Assembly (NCBI GenBank): GCA_038064935.1
Contig: JBBTRZ010000017.1
Coordinates: 1 to 52,918 of the forward strand
Reading direction: 5' to 3'
Length of the DNA stretch: 52,918 bases
Source of the DNA: JAGVGK01 sp038064935
GTDB taxonomy: Bacteria > Patescibacteriota > Minisyncoccia > Phycocordibacterales > JACOZG01
Of this stretch, positions 1-8,400 are shown one piece after another. How positions within the stretch are numbered: the stretch's first letter is position 1; every line of letters begins with the position of its first letter. The notes beneath the pieces are model-generated. The model saw only the letters and a program-made list of their open reading frames with translations, was not told the DNA's origin and searched no databases. A program made the translations under genes and the position numbers.

Positions 1-37
1 AATCGTTAAAATTAAAATGATGAGAAGTAAGCGATGT

Positions 38-67
38 TTGAGCATGAAAATGATTTGATGCTATAGT
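38..67 (+). promoter_or_regulatory. Promoter of obg
   Basis: A -35-like TTGAGC (38-43) is followed after 18 bases by -10 TATAGT (62-67), preceded by TGC (59-61), which makes an extended -10. The expected transcript start near 74 lies between the two possible start codons (69 and 84) and so favours 84. Confidence 0.5.
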
Positions 68-83
68 AATGGCACTATTATAT

Positions 84-1055
84 ATGCTAATCGACGATTT
101 GACAATTCGAGTGGTGTCGGGGAAAGGGGGTAATGGGATCGTGGCCTGGAGTGGTAATAAAATGTCGCTCGGGCCGACAGGCGGCAGTGGTGGCGACGGC
201 GGGAGCGTCTACTTCGAGGGTGTTTCCGATCTCGGAGCCCTTAATCGTCTACGCCATCGCAAAGTCTTCGAAGCCGAAGACGGGCAAAATGGCAAACGGC
301 AATTAAATGACGGCAATCGCGGGGAGGATCTGATTATTCGTGTCCCCGTCGGCACCGTCATTCATAATCTGACGACCGGATCCAATCGAGAGATCGTAAA
401 AATTGGCGAGCGGCTCTTAGCGGCGCAAGGTGGCCACGGTGGCAAAGGCAACTTCCACTTCCGCGGACCAAAGAACACTAGCCCAACGCAATTCCAACTT
501 GGGGCTCCAGCTCAAGAATTCGAGATTCGGCTGGAGTTAAAAATGATTGCCGATGTCGGGATTATTGGTCTACCAAATGCTGGAAAATCGAGTTTACTCA
601 ACAGCTTGACCAATGCCAAGAGCAAAGTCGCCAACTACCACTTCACCACGCTCGAACCGCATCTCGGTGTCTACTATGAATTGATCCTCGCTGACCTCCC
701 CGGCCTAATCGAAGGTGCCTCAACCGGCAAGGGTTTAGGTATCAAATTTCTGCGTCATGTGGAACGCACGCGCATTTTATTTCACCTCATTTCCGCTGAA
801 TCCGAGACGCCAATTGAAGATTATAAAATTATCCGGCAAGAACTCGGCTTATACAACCAAGATTTATTGGCTAAAACCGAATTCCTATTCTTAACCAAAA
901 GTGATTTGCTCGACCAACCAACGCTCACAAAAAAATTAGCTGAACTTAAAAAACTCAATCCAAAAATCATTCCCCTCTCGATTAACGATCCCGCCACTTT
1001 GGTTGAAGTCAAAAAGATTCTTAATGCTATTGGTAAAGAAAAGGGCGGGGTATAA
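84..1055 (+). CDS. obg: GTPase Obg (CgtA)
   Basis: Obg is a ribosome-associated GTPase acting in 50S assembly and stress control. The glycine-rich N-terminal Obg fold (GKGGNG, GGSGGDGG, GGHGGKGN) covers residues 1-155. The G domain follows, with G1 GLPNAGKSS near 162-170, G3 DLPGLIEG near 204-211 and G4 TKSD at 271-274 (usually NKxD). The protein ends at 323 residues, so the variable C-terminal OCT domain of longer Obg proteins is absent. The ATG at 84 is chosen over the one at 69 because family members begin with the short strand equivalent to MLIDDLTI, and because the promoter -10 ends at 67. The next unit, a toxin-antitoxin remnant, begins 53 bases later. Confidence 0.95.
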   Translation: MLIDDLTIRVVSGKGGNGIVAWSGNKMSLGPTGGSGGDGGSVYFEGVSDLGALNRLRHRKVFEAEDGQNGKRQLNDGNRGEDLIIRVPVGTVIHNLTTGSNREIVKIGERLLAAQGGHGGKGNFHFRGPKNTSPTQFQLGAPAQEFEIRLELKMIADVGIIGLPNAGKSSLLNSLTNAKSKVANYHFTTLEPHLGVYYELILADLPGLIEGASTGKGLGIKFLRHVERTRILFHLISAESETPIEDYKIIRQELGLYNQDLLAKTEFLFLTKSDLLDQPTLTKKLAELKKLNPKIIPLSINDPATLVEVKKILNAIGKEKGGV

Positions 1056-1072
1056 ATAAAGGGAATGATATA

Positions 1073-1101
1073 TTGCTTCGGTGTTACGATTTTGATACAC
1101 T
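1073..1101 (+). promoter_or_regulatory. Promoter of the RelB-like gene
   Basis: TTGCTT (1073-1078), a 17-base spacer and TACACT (1096-1101) with TGA just upstream (extended -10). The ATG at 1109 starts 8 bases after the -10, so the mRNA should be leaderless. Confidence 0.6.
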
Positions 1102-1108
1102 AGCCCGT

Positions 1109-1342
1109 ATGACAACAATAACAAAAACTAGAATTAATATCAGTGCTCCCAAACCAGTACTGGCCGCTCTTAGAAGCTTGGCACTTCGAGATGATATGCC
1201 AGTGGCGGCTAAAACACTTGAGTTAGTTAAATATGCCCTAGAGATGGAGGAAGATTTCATGCTCGGCGAGATAGCCATGAGTCGTGAATCAAAAACGGCA
1301 AGATGGATAAGTCACAAGGACGCATGGCGACCTATGAAATAG
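1109..1342 (+). CDS. RelB/RHH-like antitoxin
   Basis: This 77-residue protein reads like a DNA-binding antitoxin. A TKTRINISAPKPVLAAL segment near the N-terminus fits a ribbon-helix-helix strand and first helix, followed by a helix (PVAAKTLELVKYALEMEE) and a C-terminal region likely to wrap the toxin. It overlaps the start of the RelE-like frame (1324), the usual antitoxin-first arrangement. The ATG at 1109 is used rather than the upstream in-frame one at 1073 because a good promoter covers 1073-1101. Family assignment rests on the partner and the fold-like pattern. With the toxin frame broken, it may be a relic or an autoregulator. Confidence 0.6.
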   Translation: MTTITKTRINISAPKPVLAALRSLALRDDMPVAAKTLELVKYALEMEEDFMLGEIAMSRESKTARWISHKDAWRPMK

Positions 1343-1608
1343 TTTACAGTGATATCGTAGTTCGTGAAGATATCTCCCGTCTTAGTACGACTGAGAAGCG
1401 TCGAGTCGAGAGTATCGTTAGAGAGAAACTTGCCATCGCGCCCGATCAATTCGGTAAACCACTTCGACGACCACATAACGGATACTGGGTGCTTCGAGTG
1501 GGCAATTAGCGGATAGTTTATACGATTTCCCAAAATATTGTTCGGGTTGTTGCAATATTACCCCGTGACCGCGTGTACAAAGAACTCACAAAGAGACTTA
1601 AACTATGA
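1324..1608 (+). pseudogene. RelE/ParE-type toxin interrupted by an amber codon
   Basis: From the ATG at 1324 the frame encodes a typical RelE fold (YEIVYSDIVVREDISRLS, then GKPLRRPHNGYWVLRVGN). It then meets TAG at 1507-1509 and continues in the same frame with RIVYTISQNIVRVVAILPRD to TGA at 1606-1608. The intact RelE-like toxin at 41758-42042 reads VGDYRVLYEI at the matching place, so the amber codon replaces the conserved tyrosine. One base change (TAT or TAC to TAG) accounts for it. The true stop TGA overlaps the valS ATG as ATGA, so toxin and valS were translationally coupled. A start at 1303 (ATGGATAAG) is possible. Confidence 0.8.
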
Positions 1609-3770
1609 ACAAATTTTTGTCAGCGTATCATCCGCAAGATGAGGAGGGGGCGATTTATCAGAAATGGGAGGCCAGTGGCTTTTTTAATCCCGACAAATTA
1701 CCCGCCTCGTCGGCGGACGGGCCGCCGCGACATCGCAAACCCTTCACCATTATCATGCCACCGCCGAATGCCAATGGGTCGCTGCACGCCGGACACGCAC
1801 TCTTTATCACTCTTCAAGATATTATGATTCGTTTCGAACGGATGCGAGGCAAACGCGTTTTGTGGGTGCCCGGGGCTGATCACGCCGGGTTCGAGACCCA
1901 AGTGGTTTATGAGAAAAAGCTCGAGAAAGAAGGACGCTCGCGTTTTGGAATGGATCCCAAGGTTCTCTACAATGAAATTTATAATTTTACGATCGAGAAT
2001 AAGAAAAACATGGAGGGGCAAGTGCGCGCCCTCGGCGCGTCATGTGATTGGTCACGAGCGAGATTCACGCTTGACCCAGATATTGTGGCGGGGGTACAAA
2101 AAACTTTTATTAAAATGTTTGAGGACGGCCTCATCTACCGCGGTGAACGCCTCGTCAACTGGTGTCCCAAACATCAAACTTCCCTTTCGGATGTCGAAAC
2201 CGAGAGCGTCGAGGAAACAACGCCTTTCTATTATTTCCAGTACGGCCCTTTCGAGATCGGGACGGTTCGTCCCGAAACTAAGTTTGGCGATAAATATTTG
2301 GTCATGCATCCCGACGACGCGCGGTATCAAAAATATACTCACGGCGAGCAGCTTGAAGTGGAGTGGATTAATGGCCCCGTCACCACGACGATTATTAAAG
2401 ATCGGGCGATTGATCCAGCGTTCGGCACCGGCGTCATGACGATCACCCCGAGACATTCGGCGGTTGACTTTGAAATTGCGGCGCGCCACCACTTGGCCGG
2501 TGAGCAGATTATTGACTTACGGGGTAAACTTCTGCCTATCACTGGTGAATTCGCCGGACTCAAGATCACCGAGGCGAGACCGAAAATTGTGGAGAAACTC
2601 AAAGCCAAAGGACTCTTGGCGCGGGTGGATGAAAATTATACTAATGTCGTCAAACGATGTTACAAGTGTCAGACCGCGATCGAGCCGCAAGTGAAGGATC
2701 AATGGTTCGTGAGAATGGCCCCCCTTACCAAGTTGGCGCTTGAAGCAGTTGACGCCAAACAAGTCAGTTTCATCCCCGACAACTATGAAAAAGTTTTCTG
2801 TTATTTTCTGGAAAACACACACGATTGGAATATTTCTCGGCAAATAGTCTGGGGCATTCCCATCCCGGCTTGGGTCTGCAATGAATGTCACGAGGGAGTC
2901 GCGAGTAGCGAGAGTAAAATTCCACAATGTAAAAACTGCGGGCAAGAGATGCGTCGCGACCCGGACACCTTCGACACCTGGTTCTCGTCCGGGCAGTGGC
3001 CACTCTTGGTGCTTAATTATCCCGATGGGCCGGACTATCGGGCCTTTTACCCGACGAGTGTCATGGAAACAGGGCACGATCTCATTTTCCGCTGGGTGCC
3101 GCGGATGATTATTTTTGGCCTTTATCTAACGAAGCAAGTCCCCTTCCCCATCGTCTATCTTCACGGTCTAGTTAATGATGCCAAGGGGAAAAAAATGAGT
3201 AAGTCGAAGGGGAACGTCACCAACCCGCTTGACCTCACCGCGAAGTATGGCACCGACGCGCTCCGAATGGGACTTGTCGTCGGCAATCCACCCGGGGCCG
3301 ACCTCGCCTTGCGCGAAGATAAAATCAAGGGCTATAAATATTTCGCCAATAAAATTTGGAATGTCTCGCGGTTCGTTTTGGAAAATATTAAAAACGCCGA
3401 TCTGTCGAACGCGCCGAATCTACTTCCCGAACACCAAAAATATCTCGACCAGTTAAACGAAATCGTGAACGGAGTGACAAAGCAATCGGAAAACTGGCGT
3501 CTGGATCTTGCCGCTGATCAGATTTATCACTACTTCTGGCACTCGTTTGCCGATGTGATTATCGAGGAAACAAAAACAATTTTTAGACAAGCCGAGATTA
3601 ATCCGGAAGCCAAGAAATCAGCCGTGTGGTTACTCTACACTATTCTCGCGACTTCCCTCAAACTGCTTCACCCCTTCATGCCCTTCGTCACCGAAGCTGT
3701 CTGGGTCGAGCTTCCCGCTGGCGTCCATAAGCGGCAAGATCTGCTCTTGGTCGAGCCCTGGCCGCTTTAG
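1605..3770 (+). CDS. valS: Valyl-tRNA synthetase
   Basis: A class I synthetase that charges tRNA-Val. The HIGH-type motif is HAGH (61-64) within PPPNANGSLHAGHAL, a valine-type signature. The CP1 editing domain shows GTVRPETKFGDKYLVMHP and FGTGVMTITPRH. A CNEC...CKNC zinc knuckle lies near residues 425-446 and KMSKS at 530-534. At 721 residues it is short against roughly 850-950 in model bacteria and lacks the C-terminal tRNA-binding coiled coil, a common trimming in small genomes. Residues 32-40 (LPASSADGP) come from a GC-rich palindromic insert. The ATG overlaps the stop of the broken toxin. The last codons reappear at 7190-7231 downstream of the next two genes. Confidence 0.96.
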   Translation: MNKFLSAYHPQDEEGAIYQKWEASGFFNPDKLPASSADGPPRHRKPFTIIMPPPNANGSLHAGHALFITLQDIMIRFERMRGKRVLWVPGADHAGFETQVVYEKKLEKEGRSRFGMDPKVLYNEIYNFTIENKKNMEGQVRALGASCDWSRARFTLDPDIVAGVQKTFIKMFEDGLIYRGERLVNWCPKHQTSLSDVETESVEETTPFYYFQYGPFEIGTVRPETKFGDKYLVMHPDDARYQKYTHGEQLEVEWINGPVTTTIIKDRAIDPAFGTGVMTITPRHSAVDFEIAARHHLAGEQIIDLRGKLLPITGEFAGLKITEARPKIVEKLKAKGLLARVDENYTNVVKRCYKCQTAIEPQVKDQWFVRMAPLTKLALEAVDAKQVSFIPDNYEKVFCYFLENTHDWNISRQIVWGIPIPAWVCNECHEGVASSESKIPQCKNCGQEMRRDPDTFDTWFSSGQWPLLVLNYPDGPDYRAFYPTSVMETGHDLIFRWVPRMIIFGLYLTKQVPFPIVYLHGLVNDAKGKKMSKSKGNVTNPLDLTAKYGTDALRMGLVVGNPPGADLALREDKIKGYKYFANKIWNVSRFVLENIKNADLSNAPNLLPEHQKYLDQLNEIVNGVTKQSENWRLDLAADQIYHYFWHSFADVIIEETKTIFRQAEINPEAKKSAVWLLYTILATSLKLLHPFMPFVTEAVWVELPAGVHKRQDLLLVEPWPL
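1697..1722. repeat. GC-rich palindromic insert inside valS
   Basis: The stretch contains CCGCC and GGCGG arms around TCGTC and continues with GACGGGCC. It resembles the coding-strand cores of the inserts in secA, dus, scpA and tgt (CCTGCC, then GACGG or GAGTC, then AAGGCGGGCC). It encodes LPASSADGP between two conserved ValRS segments. The family match is by eye. Confidence 0.45.
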
Positions 3771-5948
3771 CGGTTCGGATATGGGTATCGGCGTTGATGC
3801 GCTAATTACTTCAAAAGGTAAAAAATTGCTCATGATGCCATTACTAGAAAAAATCGACACCTGATAAACTCCAGGTGGGGTCGGCAGAAGACAACCGCAT
3901 TCAGTACCTAAAATAATATCTGGAACACTGATGCTAATCACCTCATCGCTAGATGAAGCAACCCCAATACTGGTCAAGCCAATTTCATTATAAAAATTAA
4001 CGGTGCTGGCAAGAGCTAAACCTGAACCAAACAAGACGATCGGTTCACCCGGCGCCGCGGCGGGCGGGACGACCGATTCAAGGTGGGGCGGCGGGACGAC
4101 AGTGATTGATAAGGTTTCGACGGTCTTGAGATCGCTGTCGTTATTGATGGCGGTAATGGTAATCGGGTAAGTCATGAGCGTCGCCGCGGCCGGAATGGAA
4201 AAATTGAAACCGTTAAAAACCGATTCCTGGGGCGCAATTTCCTGATCGCCGATGGGTAAATTATTCTGCCAATCGTCGGGAAGCGCGACCGTCACAGTGA
4301 AATTGGCCGGCGAACAGCCGACGGAATCTTGGTTAATCAAATTGAAATAGACAAAGCCATTAGACCCCGGTGACAAAATAGGAAAGAAATTAAGGTTGGC
4401 AATCTGCGGCCGAGCGCGATCACAAGCACCTTCGGACAACTTAATATCAAAAGTAATCGTCGAAGTTGAGATCGCCGTCGGAGCGATTGAGACCCCTCGC
4501 GGAATATCGGAGAAAACGCTACCGATATTAACCGATGCCAGCTTACTGTCTGGATGCCAATCAGCGTTCGTCGGGAGCAGGTCAAGGAGACGAGTAGGAT
4601 TTTGCCCGACACCGCTTATTAAATTAATCAACAAACCTTGTTGATTAGAATTGACGCTCTGATCATTAAGAAAAGAATCGAACCCGAGTCCGCGCCGGTA
4701 CTCTAAATAAAAAGGGGTATTGTTTGAATTAAGCGGCTTAATCTTGGCAATTTTAGGGCCGCCAGTTTCTTCAAGCGCATTTAATTTATACCGCCCGGGA
4801 CGATTAATTAAAAGAATTTCTTCTGGCTTAAGCCAGCCTAATCGTTCTTTATAAAAAGCGTTGAAATGATTCGCGATAATTCCCCAGCCCATTACATCGA
4901 AATGATTGCCGTATTCCACCTGTTGGCAATTACCGGAAAGCGCGTAGAGCGATTGAGTTCCGCAATCCCAACCATTGGCGTGATATAAACCAAGTCCATG
5001 ACCAAACTCATGGGCGACAATGTAATCAAACCAAGTCCAAGAAAAATTCTGATTGGCCGGATCGCGCGGGTTATTCCAAATTGGAGACGCGCCAATATAA
5101 GCCAACGAAATATAAACATCGTGCCCACCAATGTTAAAAGTTCGTTTGCCAATAGTTGATTGGCCGCCCATAAAACAGGGTTGATTCAGCAAGACTACAT
5201 AACGGTCATATAATTCAGGTCGGAAATTATCTAAAATAAATTGATCGAGTTCGCCGCCGTTGCCAAGCGTCGGTAAAGGACAAGAATTGGCGTCACCACC
5301 AGCGCGCGGCAAGGTGAACCAACCGTAGGTCTTACCCGCGAGAGACACTCGACCGTATGATTGTTCACGATAGAAATTATTAATCTGGCTTTTGAAAATC
5401 CTTCTCTCTGCCTCTTCTTTGTCAAAGGGCGGAGCCGGCGAATCAGTAAAATCAACCATAATTACCGCCACCTTCTGCTCACCCAGAGTCGGTGGAGTCG
5501 GCGGCGGTTCAATTACTTGGATATTTCTGCTGGTCACCTCGGCCACCGCCAAATCACCTGAAACATAAGCTTGCTTAAGGTGAATTCGTGAACCAGATTC
5601 AAATGCCAAATTCCCCACGGGGTAAAAATCGTATTGCTTACCATCAACGCGCAGTTTGTAAGACAAACGAGCCTTAGCGGGGTTATCCCAGTCATCGTGT
5701 TGGGTCACTTCTAGCACCCCGATCAATTCCTCTTTCTCACCGGACAGAGCCCGAGACAGAAATAATTTAGGATTAGAAATAAGGAGTTCTCGAGAGGTGG
5801 CCAATGGAACACGCGAGGTCAAGTTAGATTGTTCCACTGGCCCGATGTCGGAAAAAGCTTGAGAAAATCCCAGTAAAATAATTAGCGCCAGCAACGAGAC
5901 AAAAAGTATCGGCTGTAATCTTCTATTAGTTTTCTGGTCTGTTTCCAT
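3630..5948 (-). CDS. Secreted gametolysin-like (M11) metzincin protease with TIG domain
   Basis: This is a predicted secreted zinc protease of 772 residues. A hydrophobic signal/anchor segment spans about 13-31 (ILFVSLLALIILLGF). The zinc motif HEFGHGLGLYH lies at 313-323 and a Met-turn DVMGWG at 351-356, with EYGNHFDVMG and HFNAFYKERLGWL as in gametolysin-type (M11) enzymes. After the catalytic domain come an Ig-like/NEW3-like segment near 515-620 and an IPT/TIG-like domain near 625-715. The last 47 residues or so are encoded antisense to the end of valS and look like accidental read-through rather than a native C-terminus. The substrate is unknown. Family choice (M11 versus M6 or other metzincins) is moderately sure. 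Confidence 0.8.
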   Translation of the reverse strand: METDQKTNRRLQPILFVSLLALIILLGFSQAFSDIGPVEQSNLTSRVPLATSRELLISNPKLFLSRALSGEKEELIGVLEVTQHDDWDNPAKARLSYKLRVDGKQYDFYPVGNLAFESGSRIHLKQAYVSGDLAVAEVTSRNIQVIEPPPTPPTLGEQKVAVIMVDFTDSPAPPFDKEEAERRIFKSQINNFYREQSYGRVSLAGKTYGWFTLPRAGGDANSCPLPTLGNGGELDQFILDNFRPELYDRYVVLLNQPCFMGGQSTIGKRTFNIGGHDVYISLAYIGASPIWNNPRDPANQNFSWTWFDYIVAHEFGHGLGLYHANGWDCGTQSLYALSGNCQQVEYGNHFDVMGWGIIANHFNAFYKERLGWLKPEEILLINRPGRYKLNALEETGGPKIAKIKPLNSNNTPFYLEYRRGLGFDSFLNDQSVNSNQQGLLINLISGVGQNPTRLLDLLPTNADWHPDSKLASVNIGSVFSDIPRGVSIAPTAISTSTITFDIKLSEGACDRARPQIANLNFFPILSPGSNGFVYFNLINQDSVGCSPANFTVTVALPDDWQNNLPIGDQEIAPQESVFNGFNFSIPAAATLMTYPITITAINNDSDLKTVETLSITVVPPPHLESVVPPAAAPGEPIVLFGSGLALASTVNFYNEIGLTSIGVASSSDEVISISVPDIILGTECGCLLPTPPGVYQVSIFSSNGIMSNFLPFEVISASTPIPISEPLKRPGLDQEQILPLMDASGKLDPDSFGDEGHEGVKQFEGSRENSVE

Positions 5949-5954
5949 GGTTAA

Positions 5955-5983
5955 AAATTAATTGGTTTCGTTAATAATGTCTA
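5955..5983 (-). promoter_or_regulatory. Promoter of the metzincin protease gene
   Basis: On the minus strand TAGACA (5978-5983), a 17-base spacer and TAATTT (5955-5960). The ATG follows the -10 after 6 bases, so a leaderless start is expected. Confidence 0.5.
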
Positions 5984-6000
5984 CTGACTTTAATTCTACC

Positions 6001-7131
6001 TCAACCGGAATTTAATAAAAAATCCAAATAATTGTTTTTATGGATAAGAATAAGGGAGGTATTGGGATAATTTTTTAACCATAAAGGCGGCGGCGAGACG
6101 ATACTTCCTGACCATTTACATTCAATGGCCGAAAGAACCCCATTTGATTCTTTAATAATATCTATCTCCTGCCCAGTATGAGTGCGCCAAAAATAATAAG
6201 TGTCCAGCTGATTTTCAATGGCACTTTTCTTGATTAGTTCCATAAAAATAAAGTTTTCCCAAAGGGCCCCAAGATCATTGCGAAGATGAAGCGGGTTAAA
6301 TTGAGAAATGACGGCATTACGCACACCGTTGTCAAGAAAATAGTATTTAGCTTTTTTAGAAATTTCATTGCGCAAATTTCGACTAAATCCTCTGACTTTT
6401 TTAATAATAAACATTTTTTCAAGCAGGTCTACATACCGACCAACAGTTTTGACATCTGTCTTGACAGTTACGGAGATTTCATTTAGAGATACTTCATTCC
6501 CTGTTTGAAATGCTAGACATTTCAGGATATCCTTCAAGAGATCGGGGTAACGGATCGTCTCTAGTATTAGCACATCCTTAAACAGATAGGAGGATACTAC
6601 TTCGTTCAAGAGCTTGATTTTTCTTTGAGTATCAGGCTCACTCAAAATTTCCGGATATGAACCATAGAGAAGAAAATCTTCAAGATTGTTTTTTAGTTCA
6701 AACTCACCTCCTTCCATTTCCCCTTGAGACAGTGGCAAAAGGGTTAAGGTGAAATGGCGACCAGTCAATGGTTCGCCGATTTTATTAGAAAGATCAAGTG
6801 ATGATGAGCCGGTTAAAATGATATTTTTCTCTGGAAAAGCATCGATCATCATCTTCGCACCAATCCCAATGTTTGGAATATATTGAGCTTCGTCAAGAGC
6901 CACAATATCGTAGGGACGAGCAAAATCAAGAATTTCTTTCCGGAATTGAGGCTTAAAAATTTCATGCAATCGGGCATCATCCCCTGTCCCATAATACACT
7001 TCCTTTCCCGATATTCCTTTCAAATAGGCCTCAAGCATAGTGGTTTTGCCGATTCGTCTTGGGCCATAAACAAGTAAAACCCGCCTGGGTTCTAATTGGC
7101 TATTGATGTCCTGCTTCCTCTTAAATTTCAT
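6001..7131 (-). CDS. AAA ATPase with DUF4143 domain
   Basis: A 376-residue protein of the archaeal-ATPase-like AAA_14/DUF4143 family. Walker A is GPRRIGKTT (23-31), Walker B DIVALDEAQ (75-83), with a sensor-like ILTGSSSLDLSNK further on. The C-terminal half carries the DUF4143 pattern, a winged-helix-like segment then a nuclease-like YYFWRTHTGQEIDIIKESNG followed by SAIECKW. The ExK-like residues in that tail recall restriction-endonuclease-like folds, but activity is unproven. The gene is richer in A and T than the flanking housekeeping genes, which suggests transfer, and it lies inside the segment bounded by the valS tail repeat. These ATPases are widespread accessory genes of unknown role. 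Confidence 0.88.
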   Translation of the reverse strand: MKFKRKQDINSQLEPRRVLLVYGPRRIGKTTMLEAYLKGISGKEVYYGTGDDARLHEIFKPQFRKEILDFARPYDIVALDEAQYIPNIGIGAKMMIDAFPEKNIILTGSSSLDLSNKIGEPLTGRHFTLTLLPLSQGEMEGGEFELKNNLEDFLLYGSYPEILSEPDTQRKIKLLNEVVSSYLFKDVLILETIRYPDLLKDILKCLAFQTGNEVSLNEISVTVKTDVKTVGRYVDLLEKMFIIKKVRGFSRNLRNEISKKAKYYFLDNGVRNAVISQFNPLHLRNDLGALWENFIFMELIKKSAIENQLDTYYFWRTHTGQEIDIIKESNGVLSAIECKWSGSIVSPPPLWLKNYPNTSLILIHKNNYLDFLLNSG

Positions 7132-7140
7132 TAAATTTAT

Positions 7141-7167
7141 GGTATACTAAACCATATATTAAGTCAA
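7141..7167 (-). promoter_or_regulatory. Possible promoter of the AAA/DUF4143 gene
   Basis: A minus-strand TTGACT (7162-7167) lies 15 bases from TATACC (7141-7146), and the ATG begins 9 bases after the latter. The short spacer makes this less certain than the other promoters. Confidence 0.4.
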
Positions 7168-7189
7168 ATTTGTGGTACTAATATGTTTT

Positions 7190-7231
7190 AAGCGACAAAA
7201 CCTATCGCTCATTGAACCCTGGCCGCTTTAA
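7190..7231 (+). pseudogene. Detached 3' end of a valS gene
   Basis: Read in frame this stretch encodes KRQNLSLIEPWPL and a TAA stop. The intact valS ends KRQDLLLVEPWPL and TAG. Ten of 13 residues and 29 of 42 bases agree, with the last 14 bases before the final stop base identical. Several of the differences are synonymous or conservative, so this is a homologous but diverged tail and not a recent copy. No homology is visible upstream of 7190. Confidence 0.75.
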
Positions 7232-7232
7232 T

Positions 7233-8381
7233 TTATTTTTTCTCGCCTAAACTATAAGCCGTCCAGTGTTCGACTTCAAATATTGCCGGTTCAGAACCTA
7301 ATGGGGATATGAAGGCGCAAATATCCGCCGGGCATTCTTGCCCATCTTTCAAAATAATCGGTGAGTTAAATCTGCCCGCCAATCCATTTAATGTAATTTG
7401 GGCCTTTTTATTGAGGCCGGGGTTAGACACAGAATCCACTACGGCCAAATTATCGCTAACACTTATGGCCCGGCTCAAGCTCTTACCGGAGCCGCTAAGA
7501 GCTTCCAGGAATTTTATTTCTCCGGTAGAATTTCTCACCACCAATTTACCGCCCGGCCCATCAATCCGATACTTACCGATCAAGGGCATATTATTCAGAT
7601 AAACAATATGTTCAGGATCACCATGAAATCTAATATCATAAACCTCTGGATTATTATTTGTTATCACCACGCCATTTAGCGTATTCCCCATATCGCTTCC
7701 GTCAGAAGTCGCAATATCTAGCCCGTATTCTTGGGAATTTTTTACAAAACCGCCAGAAACAACATTACCGATACCACTTAAAATAATGCCGCTCCGACCA
7801 GAAGATATTTTATTATTTATCAGCTGATTATTTTGGGAAGTCCCGCCCAAAAAGAGACTATTGGGACTGGCCACCACGGTATTATTCTGAAAAATACTGT
7901 TAAAAGCTAAAGTCTCAATCCCCGAGGTCCCAGCCGAAAGGATGATGTTGTCTTTGATAATTCCATTGGTCACCCCCACTAAATCAATTCCCCATTCGGC
8001 TCCAACAATCGTTAAATTTTTGACAGTTATACTGCTTAAAAATTGAAGAAAGACACCGGTGTCATCCTCTCCATTTTCAAAAATTATACTATGACCATTT
8101 CCATCAAGAGTGACGCGGTCTGAGGCAATGGTAAAACAAACCCCATCATCAGTCGGGTGTAAATCCATTGTTAGGAGATACACGGCGTTTGGCACATCCA
8201 AAATGGCGCAACTATTTAACAGGATGGGTCTCGGGGCCGGTCTTTGGACGATTTGGGTATTAGAATAATTATTGTAGTTTGAGACGAAATCCGCCGAAGA
8301 AATAGCCACCACGGTCGTCGCCGCCATCCCCATAATCATAACAACCAACATATAAACAAAACTTCGATGGATATTATTCAT
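7233..8381 (-). CDS. Secreted NosD-like right-handed beta-helix protein
   Basis: A 382-residue exported protein. It has an N-terminal hydrophobic signal (FVYMLVVMIMGMAATTVV) and then repeated parallel beta-helix rungs of the NosD/periplasmic-copper type: FTIASDRVTLDGNGHSI, SSITVKNLTIVGAEWGIDL, NGIIKDNIILSAGTSGI, NNQLINNKISSGRSGI. A C-terminal beta-rich part follows. Such domains often bind or cleave polysaccharide, but no catalytic set is recognisable. It starts 19 bases after the stop of the S74 protein, so the two are probably co-transcribed surface proteins. Its stop lies one base after the detached valS tail, implying this gene was once the direct convergent neighbour of valS. Confidence 0.8.
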   Translation of the reverse strand: MNNIHRSFVYMLVVMIMGMAATTVVAISSADFVSNYNNYSNTQIVQRPAPRPILLNSCAILDVPNAVYLLTMDLHPTDDGVCFTIASDRVTLDGNGHSIIFENGEDDTGVFLQFLSSITVKNLTIVGAEWGIDLVGVTNGIIKDNIILSAGTSGIETLAFNSIFQNNTVVASPNSLFLGGTSQNNQLINNKISSGRSGIILSGIGNVVSGGFVKNSQEYGLDIATSDGSDMGNTLNGVVITNNNPEVYDIRFHGDPEHIVYLNNMPLIGKYRIDGPGGKLVVRNSTGEIKFLEALSGSGKSLSRAISVSDNLAVVDSVSNPGLNKKAQITLNGLAGRFNSPIILKDGQECPADICAFISPLGSEPAIFEVEHWTAYSLGEKK

Positions 8382-8400
8382 GATAAAAACTTTTAATTTT

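Larger units (their letters stand above)
3771..7189. mobile_element. Probable inserted segment at the 3' end of valS
   Basis: The segment carries only minus-strand accessory genes (protease and ATPase) and is bounded by two copies of the terminal valS codons. The 14-base core CCCTGGCCGCTTTA is identical at 3756-3769 and 7217-7230. This is the footprint expected if DNA entered the valS 3' end while supplying a substitute tail. No integrase or transposase gene is visible, so mechanism and exact ends are open. Confidence 0.4.

Noticed and set aside
1507..1509. TAG read as a sense codon (alternative code)
   Set aside because: TAG ends several other genes here (e.g. valS, GH15, DUF2207), and TGA is also a normal stop, so a single nonsense change is simpler.
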